This document shows positions 1 to 5,987 of a stretch of DNA of 8,734 nt, piece after piece. This stretch comes from Verrucomicrobiales bacterium (GTDB taxonomy: Bacteria; Verrucomicrobiota; Verrucomicrobiia; Verrucomicrobiales; DEV007). The position numbers and the translations under genes were made by a program. The notes under the pieces were generated by a model, which saw nothing but the letters and a program-made list of their open reading frames with translations, was not told the DNA's origin and made no database searches. The stretch spans positions 1-8,734 of the forward strand of contig JABDJT010000227.1 in the NCBI GenBank assembly GCA_013003335.1, in the 5' to 3' direction. Numbering within the stretch: the stretch's first letter is position 1; each line of letters opens with the position of its first letter.

Positions 1-1391
1 TGCGAAGTGAGTCGGCTGGGATTTTCTGCTTCGTTTCCGACACGAATCCGCGCAGGTGAACCGAATGTCGGCGAAATTTCAGCCCACCATTCATTGTAGA
101 ATTTCTTGAGCCGCTTGGCGACTTCGGGGTGCTGATCGATGATGTTGTTTTGCTGCTTCGGATCCGCTTTGATGTCGTAAAGCTCATGCTTCGGCTTGCC
201 GCCGGGCTTTTTCGCGCCGTCGGAAACGAGACGCCACTGATTCGTCATCACCGCGGATTTTCTCCATTTGATCGGATCGACCACACGCTGAGAGTCGGTC
301 ACGAGAATACGATCAGGCCAGTCGGCATCGACCATGTCGTCGAGCAACGGGCGAATGGATACGCCGTCGAACTTCACGCCTTCAGGAGCGGGAACGTCGC
401 AGAGATCGATCAGAGTCGGGACGACGTCGACGTGAGCGGTGATTTCCTCGACCATGCGGCCACCTGTCATTTTACCTTGCGGCCAGTGAATGAAAAACGG
501 GACGCGATGGCCGCCGTCGTACTCGCTGCCTTTCGCGCCTCGCATGCCGCCGTCGTAGGTGGAGCGACCGCCGGCGGTTCCATTGTCCGTGGTGAAAATG
601 AAAATCGTGTTTTCCGCGAGGCCTTTTTCGTCGAGCCACTTGCGCATTTCACCGACGTTATGATCGATGTTGGCGACCATTCCAAAAAAGTGGGCCGTTC
701 CGAGCGGCAGGCCCATTTCGACGTAGGGCTTGGCGAATTCAGGCGGCGCGTGGTTCGGGCTGTGCGGTGCGTTCGTAGAAATGTAGGCGAAAAACGGCTT
801 TTTCTCAGCGACGCTGGCTTCGATGAATTTTTTCGCGTAGTTGAAATAGACGTCGGTGCAGTAGCCCTCGGTTTTTTCGGGAACTTTGTTGTGGAAATAG
901 GTGTCGTCGAAATAGGCGTTGTCCCAGTAATCCGGCGTTTGCCCGACACCGCCGCCGCCATGGCGCAGGACTTCGGTGAACCCGCGATCTTCAGGGCGGA
1001 ACGGGTAGTTATCTCCCATGTGCCATTTCCCGAACATGCCGGTCTCGTAGCCGCCGTCTTTGAAAATCTGGCCGATCGTCACTTCATTTTCACGGATCAT
1101 GGATCGGCCCATGATCGTGTGCCAGACACCGGTTCGATCCGTCCAGTGGCCGGTGACGAGCGCGGCGCGGGTCGGGGAGCAGGTCGGCGCAACATGGTAG
1201 TCATCAAGCCGCACGGAATCTTTCGCCAGAGCGTCGAGATTTGGAGTTTTCACGACGGGATTTCCGTGGATGGAAAGATCGCCGTAGCCCTGATCGTCGG
1301 TGATGACGAGAACGATATTGGGCTTGTCGGCAGAAAATCCAGCTGTCAAAGCGATCAGAAATGCGGCAAAAAAGAGAAAAAATCGATTCAT
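1..1391 (-). CDS. Secreted formylglycine-dependent sulfatase (arylsulfatase-like), 3' end cut off by the window
   Basis: This protein probably hydrolyses sulfate esters, most likely on sulfated polysaccharides, outside the cytoplasm. The visible 463 residues begin with a signal peptide (MNRFFLFFAAFLIAL, cleavage near A21). The metal-binding pair D32-D33 follows in VITDDQGYGD. The sulfatase signature C71-S-P-T-R75 is present, where Cys71 would be converted to formylglycine. GKWHMGD (K122, H124) and TTDNG (D269-N270) supply further active-site residues, and K287 lies in RGAKG. All core catalytic positions therefore look intact. The visible end reads into a tail (IRVGNEAENPSRLTS) that continues beyond base 1, so the C-terminal part is missing. 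The ATG at 1391 is chosen because the signal peptide starts there. I see no Shine-Dalgarno sequence. The gene is divergent from the pilin-like gene. The substrate and sulfatase subfamily cannot be assigned. Family call is firm. Confidence 0.95.
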   Translation of the reverse strand, partial: MNRFFLFFAAFLIALTAGFSADKPNIVLVITDDQGYGDLSIHGNPVVKTPNLDALAKDSVRLDDYHVAPTCSPTRAALVTGHWTDRTGVWHTIMGRSMIRENEVTIGQIFKDGGYETGMFGKWHMGDNYPFRPEDRGFTEVLRHGGGGVGQTPDYWDNAYFDDTYFHNKVPEKTEGYCTDVYFNYAKKFIEASVAEKKPFFAYISTNAPHSPNHAPPEFAKPYVEMGLPLGTAHFFGMVANIDHNVGEMRKWLDEKGLAENTIFIFTTDNGTAGGRSTYDGGMRGAKGSEYDGGHRVPFFIHWPQGKMTGGRMVEEITAHVDVVPTLIDLCDVPAPEGVKFDGVSIRPLLDDMVDADWPDRILVTDSQRVVDPIKWRKSAVMTNQWRLVSDGAKKPGGKPKHELYDIKADPKQQNNIIDQHPEVAKRLKKFYNEWWAEISPTFGSPARIRVGNEAENPSRLTS

Positions 1392-1483
1392 GGTGTCGCT
1401 GAGTTTGGGACAGAAACAGCAGGGAAAACAGCCCTTTTTCGCCGCTCAAATGTGCGAATCGGGATTCGGCTTGACGGATTTGG

Positions 1484-1512
1484 CATAGAAAAGGTAGTCT
1501 TTACTTTGTAAA
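1484..1512 (-). promoter_or_regulatory. Candidate sigma70-type promoter for the sulfatase
   Basis: Read on the minus strand, TTTACA (1512-1507, five of six bases of the -35 consensus) is followed by a 17-base spacer and TCTATG (1489-1484, three of six bases of the -10 consensus). It would leave a leader of roughly 85 bases before the ATG at 1391. The -10 is weak, so this is only a candidate. Confidence 0.22.
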
Positions 1513-1534
1513 CGGGGCACTCCCTTCTTTTATT

Positions 1535-1540
1535 TATAAT
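1535..1540 (+). promoter_or_regulatory. Candidate -10 element for the pilin-like gene
   Basis: A perfect TATAAT lies in an AT-rich stretch 22 bases before the ATG at 1563. No recognisable -35 hexamer stands 16-18 bases upstream. If used, the leader would be very short (about 15-17 bases). AGG at 1558-1560 is only two bases from the start codon, too close for a normal ribosome binding site. Confidence 0.3.
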
Positions 1541-1562
1541 TATCATAAAACCCCTTCAGGAA

Positions 1563-2429
1563 ATGAATAAGAAAAACCCGGCGAGGTTCGGATCTATCAG
1601 AAACGCGTTTACGCTTATGGAGATGCTGATCGTTGTCACGATCATTGCAATCCTGGTAGCGCTCCTGTCGCCCATCCTCGGAAATATCAAAGTCAGCGCT
1701 GATGCGGCCAACGCGATCTTCAATTTAAAATCGATCACCAACGCCACGATTACCTGGGCGGGTGACAACGGCGACAAGCTGCCGTCTCCTGAATACCCGG
1801 GCGGAGACGTGCGGGACGAGGAAAATTTTCCCAAATACTGGGATTTCAAGGGCACTGGTCGATGGCTCGACGGTGTGGTCTTTGCTGCCGTCTACATTGA
1901 AAAAGATATCACCAACCTCGACGACCCGGATGCGGAAGCCAAGCGAGTTGCCCAGGAAGAGGCCGCCGCGAACTCCCTCGCAACCGACGCAAACAGCGCT
2001 GCGTCAGCCGGCGGACACCTTGTTGGCACCTTTTTCGAGAGCAGGCGTTCCGTGAAAGTCAGTCGCGGCCAGGAAGACAACTGGTATCGGCACAGCTACG
2101 CAATGAACGCGAATTTGAAATACGATGAGATCAATAAGCACAACGGCTCCTCCGATCCCTGGCTGACCGAGAAATCGCGCGCCAAGCTCGTTCACGCGCC
2201 GTCCGCCATGCTCTACATCGACTGCTCGGACTCCAATATCATCATGGCTGATGACCTCCAATTGATCGAAGAGACGATGGATGAGCGGTGGCGCGGAAAG
2301 TTTGCCATCGCCGCTTTCCTGGACGGTCATGTTACAAAGCTGCCCAAACGAGACCTGCCCCGCGGAAATGCGGATACAGAAGTTCAGGCCAGCCGATTCT
2401 GGCGCGGAGTGGATCCGGACAATTACTAA
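1563..2429 (+). CDS. Prepilin-type N-terminal cleavage/methylation protein (type II secretion G-like pseudopilin)
   Basis: A 288-residue exported protein of the large pseudopilin family found in planctomycetes and verrucomicrobia. A 15-residue basic leader ends in Ala15. The mature N-terminus F16-T-L-M-E20 then begins a hydrophobic helix (MLIVVTIIAILVALL, about residues 21-35). Glu at mature position 5, needed for methylation and assembly in type IV pilins, is present. The -1 residue is Ala rather than the classical Gly. The globular part ends with FLDGHVTKLP (D254-G255-H256), the DG of the H-X9-DG processing-associated tail. Ten residues before D254 there is an Arg, not His. It probably assembles into or associates with a pseudopilus or is held in the envelope. 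Its exact role is unknown, and no secretion ATPase or peptidase gene is nearby. It appears monocistronic, with a terminator 36 bases after the stop. Confidence 0.9.
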   Translation: MNKKNPARFGSIRNAFTLMEMLIVVTIIAILVALLSPILGNIKVSADAANAIFNLKSITNATITWAGDNGDKLPSPEYPGGDVRDEENFPKYWDFKGTGRWLDGVVFAAVYIEKDITNLDDPDAEAKRVAQEEAAANSLATDANSAASAGGHLVGTFFESRRSVKVSRGQEDNWYRHSYAMNANLKYDEINKHNGSSDPWLTEKSRAKLVHAPSAMLYIDCSDSNIIMADDLQLIEETMDERWRGKFAIAAFLDGHVTKLPKRDLPRGNADTEVQASRFWRGVDPDNY

Positions 2430-2464
2430 TCGATCCGACCACCTCCACGAATTTCAAGCGACTG

Positions 2465-2495
2465 CGGCCTGCCAACAAACGGCAGGTCGTTTTTT
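2465..2495 (+). terminator. Rho-independent terminator after the pilin-like gene
   Basis: A nine-pair stem, CGGCCTGCC (2465-2473) with GGCAGGTCG (2481-2489) including one G-T wobble, encloses a seven-base loop AACAAAC. Six T residues follow at 2490-2495. This is a canonical intrinsic terminator reading on the plus strand. It separates the pilin-like gene from the next gene. Confidence 0.88.
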
Positions 2496-2568
2496 CGGGT
2501 GCTGAGACTCGAGGTTCACTAATTCCTGAGTCGCAATCGTTCAAATTTGCGATGTTTTAAAATAAATA

Positions 2569-2597
2569 TTGATAAATTATTAATTTATGCGAATATT
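2569..2597 (+). promoter_or_regulatory. Candidate promoter for the exported PepSY-like protein gene
   Basis: TTGATA (2569-2574, five of six bases of the -35 consensus) is followed by a 17-base spacer and AATATT (2592-2597, four of six bases of the -10 consensus), in the most AT-rich part of the window. It lies between the terminator at 2495 and the ATG at 2645, with a leader of about 40 bases. The remainder of 2496-2568 shows no gene or clear structure. Confidence 0.35.
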
Positions 2598-2613
2598 CAG
2601 GGTGTCTTGGCGG

Positions 2614-2632
2614 CTATTTTTAAAAACAATAG
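2614..2632. repeat. Short inverted repeat in the leader of the PepSY-like gene
   Basis: CTATTTTTAAAAACAATAG is a near-palindrome. CTATT pairs with AATAG, and the two bases inside a T/C mismatch also pair. It lies between the candidate -10 element and the start codon, so it could be an operator or a weak leader hairpin. It is followed at once by ACCTCCT. The AT-rich context makes a chance palindrome possible. Confidence 0.3.
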
Positions 2633-2644
2633 ACCTCCTCATCC

Positions 2645-3472
2645 ATGAAAATTACGCGCTTCTTATTTGGATGCCTGTTTCTGGCCGGCCTTGTCCTGTT
2701 TCCGGGCAAATCAGCTTACGCCTCCCCTGAATCAAGCACTTCCATCTCAGCAAAAATGACCTTCCAGACCCTTGCCCGGGCCCGGGGCCGCCAGGTGATG
2801 TCCACCGTTGTCGGGATTGTCGGTTTCAACGGGAAAGACCAGCCCCAGCAGTGGATGGTCCTTGCAGCGGACCCGAAAGTTCCCAACCTCCTGCATGAAT
2901 TTGCTCTCCGCGATGGCCAAATCGTCGCTGAACGGCATTTTTCGAGACAGCCCGATGATGATTTGCCGTCGATTCCCCTGCCCTTCCACCGTGTCATTGT
3001 CGACTCCAACCGCGCCTTCGCCATCGCCGAAGCGGCCGCACGGAAAACCGGAATCGGCTTCGACGTGATCCACTACCAACTTCGCTGCCGGGATCTGCGA
3101 AACGAACCGGTGTGGATGCTGAACCTGGTCGATCAGTTCGAGAACACCGTCGGCGTCATGTATTTATCTGCCGTAACAGGCGAAACCCTGCGTGCAGTTT
3201 GGCATCGCCCGGGAACCTTGGAGTACACCCAGGCCAATCAGAATCCGAATATTCTCAACAGGATCGGTCGAGGCCTTTCGAGCGCCGGAAAATCCATCGG
3301 TGACACGACCAAAACTATTGCTCAAAAGGCGACGAACAAGCCGTCCCGCCAGCAAGTTCAGCGATACCAGCAGCAGCGGACTCAAAGTCCAACGCAGTAT
3401 AAACCAAATATCGTCCGCAACTCACCGGCCTCCAGTCAGCCGCGGCCACGTCCGTTTACGCCCTTGCGATAA
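2645..3472 (+). CDS. Exported protein with PepSY-like domain and basic Gln/Pro-rich tail, function unknown
   Basis: A 275-residue protein I do not recognise as a named family. Residues 1-26 form a Sec signal peptide (hydrophobic core FLFGCLFLAGLVLF, cleavage after AYA). Residues 40-118 hold a small alpha/beta region. Residues about 120-185 resemble one PepSY unit: a helix rich in Ala (FAIAEAAARKTG), then strands with VWMLNLVDQ around W157, then YLSAVTGETL with T178-G179-E180, the usual end of a PepSY repeat. From about residue 206 the chain is basic and low in complexity (RQQVQRYQQQRTQ, then SQPRPRPFTPLR). It is probably disordered and able to bind a nucleic acid, glycan or envelope surface. 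PepSY modules are often periplasmic and sometimes inhibit peptidases. That function is only an inference here, since no partner protease is visible. No Shine-Dalgarno sequence precedes the ATG. Confidence 0.75.
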   Translation: MKITRFLFGCLFLAGLVLFPGKSAYASPESSTSISAKMTFQTLARARGRQVMSTVVGIVGFNGKDQPQQWMVLAADPKVPNLLHEFALRDGQIVAERHFSRQPDDDLPSIPLPFHRVIVDSNRAFAIAEAAARKTGIGFDVIHYQLRCRDLRNEPVWMLNLVDQFENTVGVMYLSAVTGETLRAVWHRPGTLEYTQANQNPNILNRIGRGLSSAGKSIGDTTKTIAQKATNKPSRQQVQRYQQQRTQSPTQYKPNIVRNSPASSQPRPRPFTPLR

Positions 3473-3475
3473 CGC

Positions 3476-3523
3476 CGATCCAACAGGGTCTGTTTACCGA
3501 CCCAACCCTGTTGACTCGATTTT
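3476..3523. repeat. Palindromic junction element, copy 1 (possible bidirectional terminator)
   Basis: CAACAGGGT (3481-3489) pairs with ACCCTGTTG (3505-3513) in a perfect nine-base stem with a 15-base loop. A short GATTTT follows at 3518-3523. The flanks and arms match copy 2 at 5940-5987: the first 15 bases (CGATCCAACAGGGTC) are identical, as is CCAACCCTGTTGA in the second half, while most of the loop differs. It begins three bases after the stop of the PepSY-like gene and overlaps the end of the AEC gene. An alternative inner pairing of GGGTC (3486-3490) with GACCC (3499-3503) exists only in this copy. There is no T-tract directly against the stem, so terminator function is inferred from position. 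Confidence 0.8.
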
Positions 3524-4489
3524 GACCGGAACGGCCTCGCCCATTTCCGCCCACGGAATCCAGCCGCTCTTCAAACCAAACAGCAGGAACGCGACGACAA
3601 AACCCGCGATTATTGTCGAATAAAAGACAATCGCGGCGGCAAACCGGCTGTCGGCTTTGAATTCATGCGCGATCAGCGCGGTATTCACTGCGGTTGGTGA
3701 AGCGGCTCCGATGATCAAAATCGCGGCAATTTCGCCGGAAAAGCCGAACAGTTTTGTCAGCCCGATTGCCAGAGCAGGTCCCCCCAGCAAACGCAGTCCC
3801 AACGCCCACGCAACCCGGCCGGCAATTGAGGGCGGTTTCGTCTTGGAGAGTTGTACCCCAAGGGTCAAGAGAGCGAACGCAACGAGCCCGGCCGCAATGG
3901 AATTCAGTGGCCCCCAAATGACAGCGACGTTTTCGACGGGAATCTCAAAATGCCGAACAAGTAATCCTGCTGTGATCGCATAGATCGACGGCTGTCGCAA
4001 CATGGGGAGGAATTTCCGCCACGCCGGGCCTTCCGTTTCCAGGTGGGAATTGGCCAGGAGCAGCCCAATCGAAAACGTGGTCACGTTCATTGTCGCCAGG
4101 ACGAACACCTGCACGACCGGCCCGAGGTCGGTGAATGCCAGTGTCATGAGCGGAATTCCCCAGTTTCCTGAATTGTAAAACATTGTCGAAAGCTGCATGG
4201 CAGTTCGTTCGGAAAAACCGTCTCCGCGCAGTCTACAGATCACCCAACTTCCCGCACCCATGGCGAGAATGATGCAGAGCGTAAAGACAACCACCAACAC
4301 AGCCTCCCCGCCCGCTAGGTCCGATTCCGCCAGTTTCACAAAAATAAAAACGGGAACGAACAGGTAAATATTCAGCTTTACGAGCGCGTCGAGATTCAGA
4401 TTGAACCTGCGATCCATAATCCAACCAATTGCCATGATCAGCAGGATCGGCAGGCAGACATCGCGGAAGATTTCAGCAAAAAGCAGCAT
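3494..4489 (-). CDS. AEC (auxin efflux carrier) family membrane transporter
   Basis: A 331-residue inner-membrane carrier of the AEC/Mem_trans family. Members export or import small organic solutes such as dicarboxylates or, in plants, auxin; the substrate here cannot be predicted. The chain is almost entirely hydrophobic segments, consistent with about ten membrane helices in two five-helix halves, near the usual family length. Two family landmarks are clear. N106-SGNWGIPL-114 lies in the first half and S264-PTAVNT-270 in the second; these broken-helix regions carry the substrate site in this fold. LTLGVQLS is a further typical stretch. The start at 4489 is fixed by an in-frame TAG at 4504-4502, and GGA (4499-4497) seven bases upstream is a weak ribosome binding site. 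The last residues (ESTGLGR) are encoded by the palindromic element, with the stop codon in its loop. No regulator adjoins it. Confidence 0.92.
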   Translation of the reverse strand: MLLFAEIFRDVCLPILLIMAIGWIMDRRFNLNLDALVKLNIYLFVPVFIFVKLAESDLAGGEAVLVVVFTLCIILAMGAGSWVICRLRGDGFSERTAMQLSTMFYNSGNWGIPLMTLAFTDLGPVVQVFVLATMNVTTFSIGLLLANSHLETEGPAWRKFLPMLRQPSIYAITAGLLVRHFEIPVENVAVIWGPLNSIAAGLVAFALLTLGVQLSKTKPPSIAGRVAWALGLRLLGGPALAIGLTKLFGFSGEIAAILIIGAASPTAVNTALIAHEFKADSRFAAAIVFYSTIIAGFVVAFLLFGLKSGWIPWAEMGEAVPVKIESTGLGR

Positions 4490-4611
4490 TGCGTCGTCCG
4501 ACTATCGCGAATCCCGCAGGACGGTCACGAAAATTCCGGCCAGCCCCTCACCCGATTGGGCCAGAAACACGTCACTTGAGCGAAGTGCCGGTCCGATTAC
4601 AGTTTTTTACC

Positions 4612-5937
4612 ATGGACGAATCCATCACTAAACGCCGGTTTTTGCGCGGACTCGGAGCGACGATTGCCCTGCCGATGCTTGAATGTTCTCCCGCCTTTGC
4701 GAAAGGCGGCAGCGCAGCAACGCCCACGCGAATGGCCTTTGTTTACCTTCCGAACGGCGTAATCGTTCCAAAATGGGCGCCAAAGGGCGATGGTACGAAC
4801 TGGCAGCTTTCCGATACACTTTCCCCGTTGAAAAACGTAAAGAGTGACTTGCAGGTGATTTCCGGTCTCGCCCATGACAAAGCCAACGCGAACGGCGACG
4901 GCGGCGGCGATCACGCCCGCGCAACCGCTACATTTCTGACCGGTCGCCAGGCCCGCAAGACAGCCGGTGCCGATATCAAGCTGGGCGTTTCCGTCGATCA
5001 AATCGCAGCGGAAAAACTGTCCGGTCAGACCAAACTCGATTCGCTGGAACTCGGCTGCGACCCGGCCCGGAAAGCCGGTCGGTGCGATTCAGGGTATAGC
5101 TGCGCCTACCAGTTTAACTTTGCCTGGAAAGATGAAAACCTGCCACTTCCGCCAGAAATTGATCCGAGAATTGTATTCGAAAAAATGTTCGGCGGCGGGA
5201 TTTCCAACGAGGATCCAGGGGCAAAAGCGAAGCGCCTCAGCCACGAGCAATCGATTCTCGACTACGTGATGGATGACGCGAAATCGCTTCAGCGGAAACT
5301 TGGTTACACCGACAGCCAGAAAATTGAGGAATACCTCACCGGCGTCCGCGAAATGGAGAAAAAAATCGAGAACGCCGAAAAGTTCCGCGATTCCATGCCG
5401 GACGTGAAAGTTCCACGCGGAATTCCCGCCAACTATCGCGACCACATCCGGATCATGTACGACATGCTGCTGCTGGCCTTCCAAAGCGACACCACCCGGA
5501 TTTCCACCTTCCTCGTCGCGCACGATGGCTCAAATCGCAGCTTCCGCGATATCGGTGTCCCGGAAGGTCATCACCACCTTTCCCACCACCGCAACGATCA
5601 GGCCAAAATCGATAAACTAGCGAAAATCGACAAATTCTACGTCGAGCAATTCGCCTATTTTCTCGAAAAAATGAAGGCTACGAAAGATCCGGCCGGCACG
5701 AATCTGCTCGATTCTTCGATGATCGTTTTCGGCGGCGGACACAGCGATGCGAACCGCCACGATCACGACAATCTGCCGATCGTACTGGCTGGTCGCGGAA
5801 ACGGAACTCTCCAACCCGGCCGCCACATCAGAACCGGTCACGCTCCGATGACGAATTTGTACCTGACGTTGCTCGACAAGCTTGGCGTTCACGAAGACCG
5901 GCTCGGTGACAGCACCGGTCGCTTCGACAAGGTATAA
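4612..5937 (+). CDS. DUF1552 (HxxSHH) exported protein, stand-alone copy
   Basis: A 441-residue member of Pfam DUF1552, a family of unknown function abundant in planctomycetes, verrucomicrobia and acidobacteria. The N-terminus MDESITKRRFLRGLGATIAL is Tat-like (K7-R8-R9-F-L-R, then a short hydrophobic stretch), with likely cleavage after AFA30. Diagnostic motifs are GDHARA, C158-D-S-G-Y-S-C164 (a Cys pair shared with the second copy, perhaps a disulfide) and H321-H-L-S-H-H326, the HxxSHH hallmark and possible metal site. Near the C-terminus are FGGGHSD and NRHDHDNLPI. The ATG at 4612 is chosen because the family starts just before the RRFLR signal. An upstream TTG at 4489 would add 41 unrelated residues. 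No Shine-Dalgarno sequence is seen. A small hairpin, CACTT/AAGTG (4573-4587), lies in the 122-base spacer shared with the AEC gene. The usual DUF1592-type cytochrome partner is not adjacent. Confidence 0.92.
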   Translation: MDESITKRRFLRGLGATIALPMLECSPAFAKGGSAATPTRMAFVYLPNGVIVPKWAPKGDGTNWQLSDTLSPLKNVKSDLQVISGLAHDKANANGDGGGDHARATATFLTGRQARKTAGADIKLGVSVDQIAAEKLSGQTKLDSLELGCDPARKAGRCDSGYSCAYQFNFAWKDENLPLPPEIDPRIVFEKMFGGGISNEDPGAKAKRLSHEQSILDYVMDDAKSLQRKLGYTDSQKIEEYLTGVREMEKKIENAEKFRDSMPDVKVPRGIPANYRDHIRIMYDMLLLAFQSDTTRISTFLVAHDGSNRSFRDIGVPEGHHHLSHHRNDQAKIDKLAKIDKFYVEQFAYFLEKMKATKDPAGTNLLDSSMIVFGGGHSDANRHDHDNLPIVLAGRGNGTLQPGRHIRTGHAPMTNLYLTLLDKLGVHEDRLGDSTGRFDKV

Positions 5938-5939
5938 AT

Positions 5940-5987
5940 CGATCCAACAGGGTCGATTCGCAGAACCAACCCTGTTGATTCAATTTT
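5940..5987. repeat. Palindromic junction element, copy 2 (possible bidirectional terminator)
   Basis: CAACAGGGT (5945-5953) pairs with ACCCTGTTG (5969-5977) around a 15-base loop, the same geometry as copy 1. It begins two bases after the stop codon of the stand-alone DUF1552 gene. The ankyrin gene reaches its stop codon (5982-5980) within the outer flank, just short of the stem. AATTTT at 5982-5987 matches GATTTT of copy 1. The loop sequence is mostly unlike copy 1, so the arms, not the loop, appear to be conserved. Confidence 0.8.

Noticed and set aside
1204..1449. 81-residue minus-strand frame near the sulfatase start
   Set aside because: It is an out-of-frame shadow overlapping the start of the sulfatase, with no domain and no ribosome binding site.
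129..1511. 460-residue open frame on the plus strand
   Set aside because: It lies antisense to the sulfatase, whose catalytic motifs and signal peptide are clear. The antisense product has no recognisable domain and arises from codon bias.
2599..2639. Minus-strand AGGAGGT followed by a TTG and a tiny open frame
   Set aside because: The spacing is only three bases and the frame has ten codons in an AT-rich leader; there is no evidence of a gene.
2663..2674. Possible lipoprotein box LFGC at the N-terminus of the PepSY-like protein
   Set aside because: Phe at -2 is not accepted in a normal lipobox, and only five residues precede it. The AYA cleavage site at residue 26 fits a Sec signal better.
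4489..4611. 41-residue N-terminal extension of the stand-alone DUF1552 protein from a TTG at 4489
   Set aside because: It would overlap the AEC start codon, and the added residues have no family resemblance. The Tat-like signal expected at the N-terminus begins just after the ATG at 4612.
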